NCBI GenBank assembly: GCA_051658525.1
Contig: JBOFMT010000117.1
Span: 1-7,332 of the forward strand
DNA from: JBOFMT01 sp051658525
Lineage (GTDB): Bacteria; Bacillota_I; Bacilli_A; Erysipelotrichales; Erysipelotrichaceae
Direction of reading: 5' to 3'
Length of the DNA stretch: 7,332 nucleotides
In this document: one piece after another, positions 1 through 6,006 of the stretch
Layout of the letters: each line of letters begins with the position of its first letter
Position numbering within the stretch: position 1 is the stretch's first letter
Translations under genes and position numbers: made by a program
The notes under the pieces: model-generated
The model's input: only the letters and a program-made list of their open reading frames with translations
Told to the model about the DNA's origin: nothing
The model's database searches: none

Positions 1-306
1 TATATTTTGATCTTTTCTTTAACATTTTTCCTACTCATGCCACTTACAAAGTATTTAATGTTTCAAGCACTCTATTCATTCATGCACCAGTGTTCTTATA
101 CTCAAAATACAGACCTTTCATTTATTTGGCAGATTGTGGTGAGGCAGATTCTAGATAGAGATTGTTGTTCAACAAGCTTTTCCCATTGAAGTACCAAAAG
201 ATATGCTTACTAGAGCGAGTTTACACGCCGTACGATGATATTTTGATAGGTAAAAGGTTTTTATTATTTTGAATACCAATACCTTCCATCAATATGGATG
301 TCTTAC
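1..306. other. No supportable gene (probable degraded DNA)
   Basis: I see no gene here that I can defend. The plus strand has one 60-codon open stretch (7-189) without a ribosome binding site or recognisable protein character. On the minus strand all frames are interrupted. One short stretch (about 221-340) reads openly in a frame shifted relative to the XRE relic next door and could be its decayed C-terminal continuation, but no family could be recognised. Together with the neighbouring pseudogene this looks like DNA under little coding constraint. Confidence 0.5.
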
Positions 307-551
307 TCACTTTGACCGCATAGCAATCGCTAAGCACATGCTAGTATCACCGCTTGTTGTTTCGTCTAACAGACCATCTATACTCACTTGAAACAAATGA
401 GCAATCGACTTTAATTTTTATATAGCTGGAATTCCTAAATTTGCCTCCCACTTACTTACGACCTGCCTTGAGATATGAAGCTACTTTGCAAGCTGTGCTT
501 GGGAGTATCCATACTGCGTACGATAGCCTTGAATTTCTCATAGAGTTTCAT
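307..551 (-). pseudogene. Decayed XRE-family helix-turn-helix regulator
   Basis: Read from a start ATG at 551, the minus strand begins MKLYEKFKAI, then loses frame by about one base near 520. It continues with RTQYGYSQAQLAK, stop, LHISRQVVSKWEANLGIPAI, stop, KLKSIAHLFQVSIDGLLDE, and reaches a further stop at 307-309. This is the usual pattern of a Cro/CI-type (XRE) DNA-binding domain: the SQ-QLA first helix, the recognition segment ISRQ-VSKWE, and the closing SID-LLDE. The two internal stops (TAG at 481-483, TAA at 418-420) lie where intact relatives usually carry Lys and Glu, so each can be explained by a single base change. The gene is therefore broken by one frameshift and two nonsense changes. 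It may originally have extended to about 221. Relatives regulate transcription, often beside transporters; no function remains here. Confidence 0.75.
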
Positions 552-592
552 TTTTAGTTCCACACTTTTGTTCTAATCATAGCGTATGGTTG

Positions 593-630
593 AAAAAAAC
601 TAGAGGTTCGTGGTTGTTTGCTTGCTAGTT
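593..630 (-). terminator. Weak candidate terminator of the tetR-type gene
   Basis: On the minus strand, just past the stop of the TetR-family gene, AACTAG (630-625) and CTAGTT (603-598) can pair around a 21-base loop and are followed by a run of seven T (599-593). The T-run is convincing but the stem is short and the loop long, so this is tentative. Confidence 0.3.
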
Positions 631-638
631 ACAATGCC

Positions 639-1208
639 TCATGCAATACGTGGATTAAGAATTCCAAAACACAAAACTTGCTCGTACTTCTGCGCGATAA
701 CTTGCGCAGTTTCTTGCATTCCATCCTGTACCCACCATAACAAGATCGAGTGAAACCCTTGTAGAATCCAATAGCTCGTAAATCCATCCTTGTTTCCAAC
801 ATTCGGATGGCCTAAGAACTGTGCGACCATCGGTTCTAAATGTTCATCCAAGGCTAAAAAGAAGAGCGCTTGGCTTTCTCCTTTTAGTAACCGCGTGAGT
901 TCTCGTTTTTTTTCTTGTAAGTGAATAAAAATATGTGTGAGTTGTTGTTGCATCGTGTAGTCTGAATCTCGGAAATCATGTGTTGCCTCTTTTGTTACTT
1001 CATCTAAAAAAACATGACTACAAACTTCGCGACATAATTCCGCTAATAAGGCTTCCTTGGTCTCAAAGTGGGCATAGAAAGTACTACGACCAACATTCGC
1101 AAGATCAATGATTTCGTGAACCGTAATCTGCGCATAACTTCGATGCTCCAAGCAGCTATTGAAGGCTTCCATAATTGCCTTTCTACTTTTTTGTTGTCTT
1201 CGATCCAT
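639..1208 (-). CDS. TetR/AcrR-family transcriptional repressor
   Basis: A 189-residue DNA-binding protein, a normal TetR-family length. Residues about 8-55 form the N-terminal helix-turn-helix domain, with the family signature in ITVHEIIDLANVGRSTFYAHF followed by TKEALLAEL. The rest is an all-helical ligand-binding and dimerisation domain. It resembles the TetR group common in Clostridia and Erysipelotrichia, but the inducer cannot be read from sequence. The start is placed at ATG 1206-1208, preceded by GGGAGGAAG (1210-1218). An in-frame ATG four codons upstream (1220) is joined directly to that Shine-Dalgarno sequence and has none of its own. The gene is divergent from an EamA-type transporter across a short region rich in dyad symmetry, so it most likely represses that transporter and possibly itself (inference). 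Confidence 0.9.
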   Translation of the reverse strand: MDRRQQKSRKAIMEAFNSCLEHRSYAQITVHEIIDLANVGRSTFYAHFETKEALLAELCREVCSHVFLDEVTKEATHDFRDSDYTMQQQLTHIFIHLQEKKRELTRLLKGESQALFFLALDEHLEPMVAQFLGHPNVGNKDGFTSYWILQGFHSILLWWVQDGMQETAQVIAQKYEQVLCFGILNPRIA

Positions 1209-1269
1209 ACTTCCTCCCATACAATTTCTTGTATTTGTTCGATAACATACAAAAGCGATACTCTGCTTG

Positions 1270-1298
1270 TTGTATCAAACCACTTTACTATCTATACT
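1270..1298 (+). promoter_or_regulatory. Promoter of the EamA transporter gene
   Basis: TTGTAT (1270-1275) and TATACT (1293-1298) are separated by 17 bases, close to the vegetative sigma consensus. The predicted start point, about 1304-1306, falls inside the dyad at 1298-1327, so a bound TetR-type dimer would block initiation (inference). Confidence 0.6.
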
Positions 1299-1309
1299 GA
1301 TAATATCAA
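1282..1309 (-). promoter_or_regulatory. Candidate promoter of the tetR-type gene
   Basis: On the minus strand TTGATA (1309-1304) lies 16 bases before TAAAGT (1287-1282). The -35 match is good and the -10 moderate. The -35 box lies inside the operator-like dyad, which would allow autorepression. The leader to the start codon would be about 70 bases. Other placements are possible. Confidence 0.3.
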
Positions 1310-1340
1310 ACAACATGTTTGTTATCAAATAACATGTATG
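1298..1340. promoter_or_regulatory. Candidate TetR operator: nested dyads and tandem repeats
   Basis: Several symmetric elements are packed together. TGATAA (1298-1303) and TTATCA (1322-1327) are perfect inverted arms 18 bases apart. Inside lies AACAA-N5-TTGTT (1309-1323), and overlapping the right edge is GTTAT-CAA-ATAAC (1321-1333). The same stretch is also an imperfect tandem repeat: TATCAAACAACATGTTTG (1304-1321) and TATCAAATAACATGTATG (1323-1340) differ at two of 18 positions. A shorter match, TATCAAAC, begins at 1273. The position between divergent tetR and transporter genes, just after the transporter -10 box, fits a repressor site. Which symmetry the protein reads cannot be decided by eye. 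Confidence 0.5.
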
Positions 1341-1359
1341 AAAACAAAGGAGGATGCGA

Positions 1360-2283
1360 ATGCAAACACAACAAAAAGCTGCTGCTTATGCTATTGCCGC
1401 TGCCCTTTTATATGCACTACAATCTCCTCTTGCAAAGGGGTTATTAACACGTATTGCTCCTACTATGCTTGCTGGTCTGTTATATCTTGGGGCTGGACTT
1501 GGTGCTAGTATATTATATCTATTTCAAAAACACCGTGTCCCTAGTGAAGAGCAACCACTCGACACGCAGGACACACCTTATGTTATTGCGATGATTGTTT
1601 TGGATATTGCCGCACCAATTTTCTTACTGCTTGGCTTAACGCTTAGCAACGCTAGCAATACCGCATTATTAAACAATTTCGAAATTGTTGCTACCTCGCT
1701 CATTGCATTGCTTTTATTTAAGGAACGAATTAGCAAACAATTATGGATTGCCATCGCTCTGATTTGTTTTTCAAGCGCTATCCTAAGTGTTCGTGATCTC
1801 ACTGCCCTCGAATTTTCCTTCGGCTCGCTTTTTACCATAATCGCTTGTATTTGTTGGGGCTTTGAAAATAATTGCACCAGACGTATGGCTCATAAAAACC
1901 CAATGCAAATTGTAAGTATCAAAGGATTGGGTAGTGGTTTTGGTGCACTAGCCATTAGTTTTGCACTTTCTTATTCCCTACCATCATTGCCTTATCTACT
2001 TGGTGCACTATTACTTGGCTTTGTTAGTTTTGGTCTTAGTATCTATTGTTATATTCATGCCCAACGCATTCTAGGAGCTGCTAGGACAAGTGCCTATTAC
2101 GCCTTAGCTCCCTTTTTAGGTGTTGGCTTATCCCTCATCATTTGGCAAGAGCCCATTTCTTCTACATTTCTACTAGCTTGTCTTTTCATGGCACTCGGTG
2201 TCTATTTTACACAGGTAAGCCATCCACACATAGGTTCCCTCGAGAAGGAAACAGTAGTAAAAACATCAGCTCAATCGAACTGA
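1360..2283 (+). CDS. EamA/DMT-superfamily transporter
   Basis: An integral membrane protein of 307 residues, the usual length for the drug/metabolite transporter superfamily, with two EamA-type halves. About ten hydrophobic segments are visible near residues 7-24, 36-56, 74-95, 100-120, 125-143, 153-170, 183-203, 210-230, 242-262 and 268-287. The first segment carries the family-like AALLYALQSPLAKGLL, and each half ends with a gene-duplication-like pattern (ALLLFKERIS and SLIIWQEPIS). Such carriers export or import small metabolites by a secondary mechanism; the substrate cannot be inferred. The start is ATG 1360, six bases after AAAGGAGG (1346-1353). An ATG two codons earlier (1354) abuts the Shine-Dalgarno sequence and is unlikely to be used. 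The C-terminal tail is hydrophilic and its last codons lie inside the terminator hairpin. The divergent TetR-type gene is its probable regulator. Confidence 0.88.
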   Translation: MQTQQKAAAYAIAAALLYALQSPLAKGLLTRIAPTMLAGLLYLGAGLGASILYLFQKHRVPSEEQPLDTQDTPYVIAMIVLDIAAPIFLLLGLTLSNASNTALLNNFEIVATSLIALLLFKERISKQLWIAIALICFSSAILSVRDLTALEFSFGSLFTIIACICWGFENNCTRRMAHKNPMQIVSIKGLGSGFGALAISFALSYSLPSLPYLLGALLLGFVSFGLSIYCYIHAQRILGAARTSAYYALAPFLGVGLSLIIWQEPISSTFLLACLFMALGVYFTQVSHPHIGSLEKETVVKTSAQSN

Positions 2284-2292
2284 TGTTTTTTT
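2257..2292. terminator. Bidirectional terminator between convergent genes
   Basis: AAAACATCAG (2260-2269) pairs with CTGATGTTTT (2280-2289) around a 10-base loop, and a T-run follows on the plus strand (to 2292). The A-run before the stem gives a shorter T-run on the minus strand. It ends the transporter transcript from the left and the histidine kinase transcript, whose stop is at 2293-2295, from the right. The transporter stop codon (2281-2283) lies in the right arm. Confidence 0.8.
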
Positions 2293-3597
2293 CTATTCGA
2301 TTGTAGTTTGTTTGATAAGAGGTAAAGCAAACCAAAAACAACTTCCCTCACCAACAATCGAGCGAACACCATAGGTACCACCATGTTGCGTGATGATTTG
2401 TTTGACAATCGACAATCCAAGCCCCGTTCCCACAATCGCACGTTCATGGGATAGTGTGCAACGATAATATCGTTCCCAGACATAAGGTAACTCTTCACTT
2501 GCAATTCCTGCTCCATGATCATGCACTTCCACAATGACATTACCTTGGCTTCGTCCAAGTTGCACTAAAATCTCTTTGCTATCACCACTGTACTGCATGG
2601 CATTCGTTAATAAATTATAAACAACTTGCACCAATGCATCGAAATTTCCCTGTACGTAAATATCCTCCTGAAACGGATAAGAAAATACAAATCCACTTTG
2701 TGGTGTTAGGGTTTTTATTTTGGAAATGGTTTGTTGAATAACTTGATGTAAGTTGATATCTTGATATGCTTTGACTTGCTTTTGTTCCATTGAAGATAAG
2801 GTTAATACATCAGCTACAAGCTGTGATAAACGATTGCTCTCCTCTAAGATGACTTGAACTTGGGCTTGCGTTATCTCTTCTGGAAAGTCACTCATTAGTT
2901 GTGCATAACCTGAAATAAGGGCTAAGGGTGTGCGCATATCATGGGATACATTTGCCATAAGTTCCTTACGCAACGCTTCTACTTTCCCAAGTTCCACAGA
3001 AGTCGTGTGTAAGGTGTCGGATAACTCATTTACTTCCAAATACCCAGAAGTAACAAAGGGAGTTCCATACTTTCCTTGTGCCAATAGTTTTGCTTGGGTA
3101 TTTAACGTTTCAATTGGTTTGGCAATACGTCTAGAAAGTACCAGTGAGTATCCAAGTGCGATTACAATCATAAAAAACGTAATCAAGTACAATTGATATT
3201 GCAGTGTAGACAGGGTAGCATCCACAGGACTAATAATGGCATAAAAAGTCAAGGAAACATTACTTCCATTCGACAATGTAAAATCTTTGGTTTCGGTAAT
3301 ACTCTCCATCACCCTACGACCACCACTTTGATATGGTTTGTTAGGAGGTATGAAGTCAAGTGTTGGTGTAACCATAATATCCTTAGTTTCTGCTAACTCA
3401 TTGATGATAGTACCTAAATCATCCGTTTCTAAATGTAACTCGACCAGGGAGATTGCCTTGTGAATTTCTTGGGTTCGAATCCATTGATACATATCAGGTA
3501 ACAAGATGGTTTGAAAGACCCAAAGTACAGCGAGTAACAAGGCACAAAACCCGATGAAATAGGTAAATACCTTCCACTTTAATGTAAACTTATCCAT
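2293..3597 (-). CDS. Membrane sensor histidine kinase
   Basis: A 434-residue sensor of the two-component system encoded with the preceding response regulator. From the N-terminus: a transmembrane helix (about 10-33), an extracytoplasmic region of about 100 residues without a recognisable fold (34-132), a second transmembrane helix (133-155), a HAMP-type linker (155-208), and the HisKA dimerisation domain. The phospho-acceptor is His219 in NVSHDMRTPL. The HATPase domain shows the N box (NLLTNAMQYSG, Asn328/Asn332), the G1 box DHGAG (360-364, where DTGxG is commoner), the F-box-like VWERYYR, and the G2 box GTGLGL (390-395). It should autophosphorylate on His219 and pass the phosphate to the regulator. 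The start at 3597 overlaps the regulator's stop by 8 bases (ATGGATAA), implying translational coupling. An ATG 15 codons upstream lacks a ribosome binding site. The signal is unknown. Confidence 0.9.
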   Translation of the reverse strand: MDKFTLKWKVFTYFIGFCALLLAVLWVFQTILLPDMYQWIRTQEIHKAISLVELHLETDDLGTIINELAETKDIMVTPTLDFIPPNKPYQSGGRRVMESITETKDFTLSNGSNVSLTFYAIISPVDATLSTLQYQLYLITFFMIVIALGYSLVLSRRIAKPIETLNTQAKLLAQGKYGTPFVTSGYLEVNELSDTLHTTSVELGKVEALRKELMANVSHDMRTPLALISGYAQLMSDFPEEITQAQVQVILEESNRLSQLVADVLTLSSMEQKQVKAYQDINLHQVIQQTISKIKTLTPQSGFVFSYPFQEDIYVQGNFDALVQVVYNLLTNAMQYSGDSKEILVQLGRSQGNVIVEVHDHGAGIASEELPYVWERYYRCTLSHERAIVGTGLGLSIVKQIITQHGGTYGVRSIVGEGSCFWFALPLIKQTTIE

Positions 3598-4270
3598 CAA
3601 ATCGATACCCCAATCCGCGTAATGTCGTGATATGACTGGCATAGGGTCCTAATGATTTTCTCAATAGTTTCATATGGGTGTCTAAGGTGCGATCATCCCC
3701 ACAGTAATCAAATCCCCAAACAGTTTCCATAATCGTACTTCTTGCTAATGCTATATTTTTATTACGGATTAAATAAAATAAGAGATCGTATTCCTTTAGG
3801 GCCATATCCATCACTACTCCATCTACACTCACCTTATATGCACTCATATCAACATGTAATCCTGAAATTTGAAATACCGAACGCATGCTTGTTTCCTCTA
3901 CCTTGGTTGGTTTGCTTCGTCTTAAAATAGCATGTACGCGTAACATAACCTCTTTGCATGAAAATGGCTTCAGTACATAATCATCTACCCCTAAGCCAAA
4001 TCCTAGTACTTTATCATGTTCTTCTCCTCGTGCTGATAGCATCATCACTGGTGTATGACAATATTGACGAATGGTTTTTACCGCGCAAAAACCATCCATT
4101 TCTGGCATCATTACGTCCATTAAAATCAAATCAAAGTGATCTGACTTACACTTTTGAACTGCTTCTACTCCATTGTTTGCTTCTTCTACTTCAAACCCCT
4201 CAAAAACGCAATAACGTTTCAGAACGGTTCGCAATCCTGGTTCATCATCACATATTAGTATTTTTGCCAT
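3590..4270 (-). CDS. OmpR/PhoB-type response regulator
   Basis: A 226-residue transcription factor. The receiver domain (1-118) has the acidic pair Asp8/Asp9, the phospho-acceptor Asp52 in LILMDVMMPEMDG, the switch Ser79, and Lys101 in the LKPF motif. The C-terminal winged-helix domain (about 130-226) ends with the family motifs DDRTLDTHMKLLRKSLG and TTLRGLGYRF. All receiver active-site residues are present, so it should be phosphorylated by the kinase encoded immediately downstream, whose start codon overlaps this stop. A strong ribosome binding site (AAGGGGG, 4277-4283) sits six bases before the ATG. A terminator separates it from the upstream DUF2812 gene, so it probably has its own promoter in 4284-4330. 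Target genes are not shown by the sequence; the ABC exporter operon and its own operon are the natural candidates (inference). Confidence 0.92.
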   Translation of the reverse strand: MAKILICDDEPGLRTVLKRYCVFEGFEVEEANNGVEAVQKCKSDHFDLILMDVMMPEMDGFCAVKTIRQYCHTPVMMLSARGEEHDKVLGFGLGVDDYVLKPFSCKEVMLRVHAILRRSKPTKVEETSMRSVFQISGLHVDMSAYKVSVDGVVMDMALKEYDLLFYLIRNKNIALARSTIMETVWGFDYCGDDRTLDTHMKLLRKSLGPYASHITTLRGLGYRFDG

Positions 4271-4293
4271 AACCTTCCCCCTTGCTTCCCCTT

Positions 4294-4320
4294 ATCATAC
4301 TAGATGAATGTGAAGAATGT
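4294..4320 (-). promoter_or_regulatory. Candidate promoter with direct repeat upstream of the response regulator
   Basis: On the minus strand a -10-like TATGAT (4299-4294) lies 24 bases before the regulator start. No good -35 box is found at the right distance. Instead two 9-base direct repeats, ACATTCTTC and ACATTCATC (4320-4303), lie just upstream. OmpR-type regulators bind tandem direct repeats, often in place of a poor -35 box, so autoregulation is possible. This is tentative. Confidence 0.3.
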
Positions 4321-4329
4321 GTGGCAAAA

Positions 4330-4353
4330 AGAAAAAAAGACCCAAAGGTCTTT
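4330..4353 (-). terminator. Terminator after the DUF2812 gene
   Basis: On the minus strand AAAGACC (4353-4347) and GGTCTTT (4342-4336) pair around a four-base loop and are followed by a T-rich tract (TTTTCTTTTT). A second AAAGACC (4362-4356) lies just before and could serve as an alternative left arm; it overlaps the DUF2812 stop codon (4361-4363). This separates the padR-DUF2812 transcript from the two-component genes. Confidence 0.8.
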
Positions 4354-4360
4354 AAGGTCT

Positions 4361-4900
4361 TTATTCATAAAGCGTTGCTTCTTGTTTTAATTGCTTTTGT
4401 TTTTTTTGTAGCTTAGCAATTCCAACAATAACATAAATACTAAATGATACAATAAACCCCATAACAAATAGGCTAAAGATGTCTTGGCTTGTTTCATAAC
4501 TATGGATTATGGAACCCAATGCCAAGCCTTCGATAAAAATAACGACATACAAGATATTTAAGATGTTTTTCAGATGAGCTGAGCGACTTTCCAAATCGCT
4601 GTACAAGGTAAAAGGTTGACTATTCGCTAATTTTTTAATATAAATCCAGCGACCAAAGCTAGTAATATACTCTGCACCACTCTCTTCTAGTAAGCATAGG
4701 TAGTCTTGGCTTTTTTGATGTGAGATTCGCTGTGGCAATAACTGCAACTTAATATCAAACGTTTGTGATGTTTGTTTAAAGCGATAGCTAAACAACGCAA
4801 TTTCTTCTAAAACCCATCCTTGTTTTGCCATGTGATTCAACCATGCTTCTTCTGCTTCAAACTGCCATGCCCAAAACACTCTATATACTGTTTTTCTCAT
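4361..4900 (-). CDS. DUF2812 membrane protein, partner of PadR
   Basis: A 179-residue protein with the layout of the DUF2812 family. The N-terminal soluble part contains the aromatic-rich FWAWQFEAEEAWLNHMAKQGW (split here as FWAWQFEAEE and AWLNHMAKQGW), and two transmembrane helices follow (about 112-132 and 141-163) before a lysine-rich tail. Members are found widely beside PadR repressor genes in Bacillota; the biochemical role is not established. A membrane protein that titrates or signals to PadR is a reasonable inference. The start at 4900 is chosen because GGAAGGGG (4907-4914) lies six bases upstream. The ATG ten codons earlier (4930) has no such site and lies deep inside padR. The gene overlaps the padR 3' end by 20 bases, so the two are almost certainly co-transcribed and translationally coupled. 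Confidence 0.82.
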   Translation of the reverse strand: MRKTVYRVFWAWQFEAEEAWLNHMAKQGWVLEEIALFSYRFKQTSQTFDIKLQLLPQRISHQKSQDYLCLLEESGAEYITSFGRWIYIKKLANSQPFTLYSDLESRSAHLKNILNILYVVIFIEGLALGSIIHSYETSQDIFSLFVMGFIVSFSIYVIVGIAKLQKKQKQLKQEATLYE

Positions 4901-5204
4901 AGGATGCCCCTTCCACAATGGTTTTTCCATTTGTTAGTAATTCTTCTAAGCGAAGGTACTCTTGACCTAAAACACGTTTCCCCTCAGCTGTTATCTCATA
5001 AGCTTTTTTCCTTGAAGGCTCATTTGCAACAACTTCTTTGATCCATCCCTTTTTCAACATATTCTCTAGTGCTCCATACAGGGTTCCCGCAGCCAGTTTC
5101 ACTCTTCCATTTGACATGGATTCAATATGTTGCATGATCCCATATCCATGTAAAGGTTGTACTAGTGAAAGTAAAATATAATACACCGCTTCCGTTAATG
5201 CCAT
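4881..5204 (-). CDS. PadR-family transcriptional repressor
   Basis: A 107-residue winged-helix regulator of the short PadR type. The start MALTEAVYYILLSL and the following HGYGIMQHIE, GTLYGALENMLKKGWI and RKKAYEIT (residues about 20-75) are the characteristic PadR elements: helix 1, recognition helix and wing. A short C-terminal helix (EYLRLEELLTNGK) would form the dimer. The start at 5204 is set by AAAGGAG (5209-5215); the open frame extends upstream through the palindromes and terminator but is not plausible as protein there. Relatives are ligand-responsive repressors of exporters and of themselves. Two matching palindromes overlap the promoter, predicting autorepression. The neighbouring ABC exporter is the obvious further target, but its promoter is outside the window. 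The gene overlaps the DUF2812 gene by 20 bases. Confidence 0.92.
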   Translation of the reverse strand: MALTEAVYYILLSLVQPLHGYGIMQHIESMSNGRVKLAAGTLYGALENMLKKGWIKEVVANEPSRKKAYEITAEGKRVLGQEYLRLEELLTNGKTIVEGASYEKNSI

Positions 5205-5216
5205 ACTTCTCCTTTC

Positions 5217-5275
5217 TATACCAGTTATCGGTATATCGGTTATCGATATACTAAATATATCGTATACCGATATAC
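5217..5275. promoter_or_regulatory. PadR operator: two matching palindromes plus a third dyad
   Basis: Two palindromes share arms: GTATATCG-N5-CGATATAC (5231-5251) and TATATCG-N5-CGATATA (5256-5274), with centres 24 bases apart. A looser dyad TATACC-N7-GGTATA (5217-5235) overlaps the first and reaches towards the ribosome binding site. The repeated arm and its position just upstream of padR make this the likely PadR-binding region. The palindromes are seen directly; the binding protein is inferred. Confidence 0.75.
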
Positions 5276-5283
5276 TTTGTCCA
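5254..5283 (-). promoter_or_regulatory. padR promoter
   Basis: On the minus strand TGGACA (5283-5278) and TATATT (5259-5254) are 18 bases apart, each one mismatch from the vegetative consensus. One palindrome occupies the spacer and the other covers the predicted start point, an arrangement suited to tight repression. Confidence 0.65.
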
Positions 5284-5294
5284 GTGAAACGATT

Positions 5295-5323
5295 AAAACC
5301 CATGTAGTTTTCTACATGGGTTT
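5295..5323 (-). terminator. Terminator after the ABC transporter operon
   Basis: A perfect 12-base stem, AAACCCATGTAG with CTACATGGGTTT (5323-5312 and 5307-5296 on the minus strand), has a four-base loop and a short run of four T. It lies five bases past the ATPase stop codon. The T-run is short, so some read-through into padR is possible. Confidence 0.75.
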
Positions 5324-5328
5324 GTGTT

Positions 5329-5994
5329 TTAGTGTTTCTTTTGTTGTTTGTTTAACGCCTTTAATTCATAAATAACATCCATGCGTTTGGCAACTTGTGG
5401 TGAATGGGTAACAATGATAATACATTTGTTTTCTTCTTTCGCAAGCTTCATAAAAATATCGATCACTTCTTTTTCCGTTGCACCATCCAAGTTACCCGTC
5501 GGCTCATCCGCTAAGATAATATCAGGATCATAACTTAGCGCTCTTGCAATGGCAACACGTTGTTGTTGACCACCAGATAACTTTAATATTCTACGTGCTG
5601 CGATATCTTCGTCCAATCCAACCTTATCAAACAAATCCAAAGCCGTTTGTTTTTTATTGGCAATTTTTTTACCACTTACATCCATCGACAATTCAACATT
5701 ACGAAGGGCACTGTAACCTGGAATCAAATTAAAACTTTGAAAGATAACGCCAACGTATTGGCTTCGATAGGCGTAGCGATCAATTTTTGTGATATCTTTG
5801 CCCTCATAATAAATTTTACCACTTGTTGGAATTGTAAGACCAGAAAGCAAGGATAATAAGGTTGTCTTACCAGCACCTGAACTTCCAACAATTCCATATA
5901 CCTTACCTTTTTCAAAGGTATAATCAATCTGCTCTAATACCTGTTTTTTTCCATCATAACTATAGCCTAGTTGTTCAAGTTGTAATACACTCAT
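5329..5994 (-). CDS. ABC transporter ATP-binding protein (MacB/LolD type)
   Basis: A 221-residue nucleotide-binding subunit, complete. Visible motifs: Walker A GSSGAGKTT (38-45), Q-loop Gln86 in IFQSFNL, signature LSGGQQQR (139-146), Walker B IILADEP (159-165, catalytic Glu164), D-loop GNLD (167-170) and switch His197 in VTHS. The combination SSGAGKTTLL, FQSFNLIP and DEPTGNLD is typical of the MacB/LolD/FtsE class, whose ATPases drive FtsX-like permeases working by long-range conformational coupling rather than by a classic translocation pore. The ribosome binding site AAGGAGG (6002-6008) lies seven bases before the ATG and overlaps the stop codon of the permease gene, only 12 bases away, so the two are one operon. 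The protein should dimerise under the neighbouring permease. Confidence 0.95.
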   Translation of the reverse strand: MSVLQLEQLGYSYDGKKQVLEQIDYTFEKGKVYGIVGSSGAGKTTLLSLLSGLTIPTSGKIYYEGKDITKIDRYAYRSQYVGVIFQSFNLIPGYSALRNVELSMDVSGKKIANKKQTALDLFDKVGLDEDIAARRILKLSGGQQQRVAIARALSYDPDIILADEPTGNLDGATEKEVIDIFMKLAKEENKCIIIVTHSPQVAKRMDVIYELKALNKQQKKH

Positions 5995-6006
5995 CTTTTT
6001 TCCTCC

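Noticed and set aside
7..189. A 60-codon plus-strand open stretch at the left edge
   Set aside because: It has no ribosome binding site, no recognisable protein pattern, and adjoins decayed DNA.
1068..1508. A plus-strand open frame across the tetR start, the intergenic region and the transporter start
   Set aside because: It is Cys/Ser/Thr-rich, spans the operator and promoter, and overlaps two well-supported genes.
3598..3642. An N-terminal extension of the histidine kinase from an ATG at 3642
   Set aside because: It lacks a ribosome binding site and lies wholly within the response regulator gene; the ATG overlapping the regulator stop fits translational coupling.
5217..5275. The palindromic cluster as a CRISPR or mobile-element end
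   Set aside because: The repeats are short, only two to three copies, without spacers or target-site duplication, and they sit exactly over a promoter.
5205..5303. An N-terminal extension of the PadR protein from an ATG at 5303
   Set aside because: The extension would be encoded by the terminator hairpin and operator palindromes; the canonical PadR start with its ribosome binding site is at 5204.
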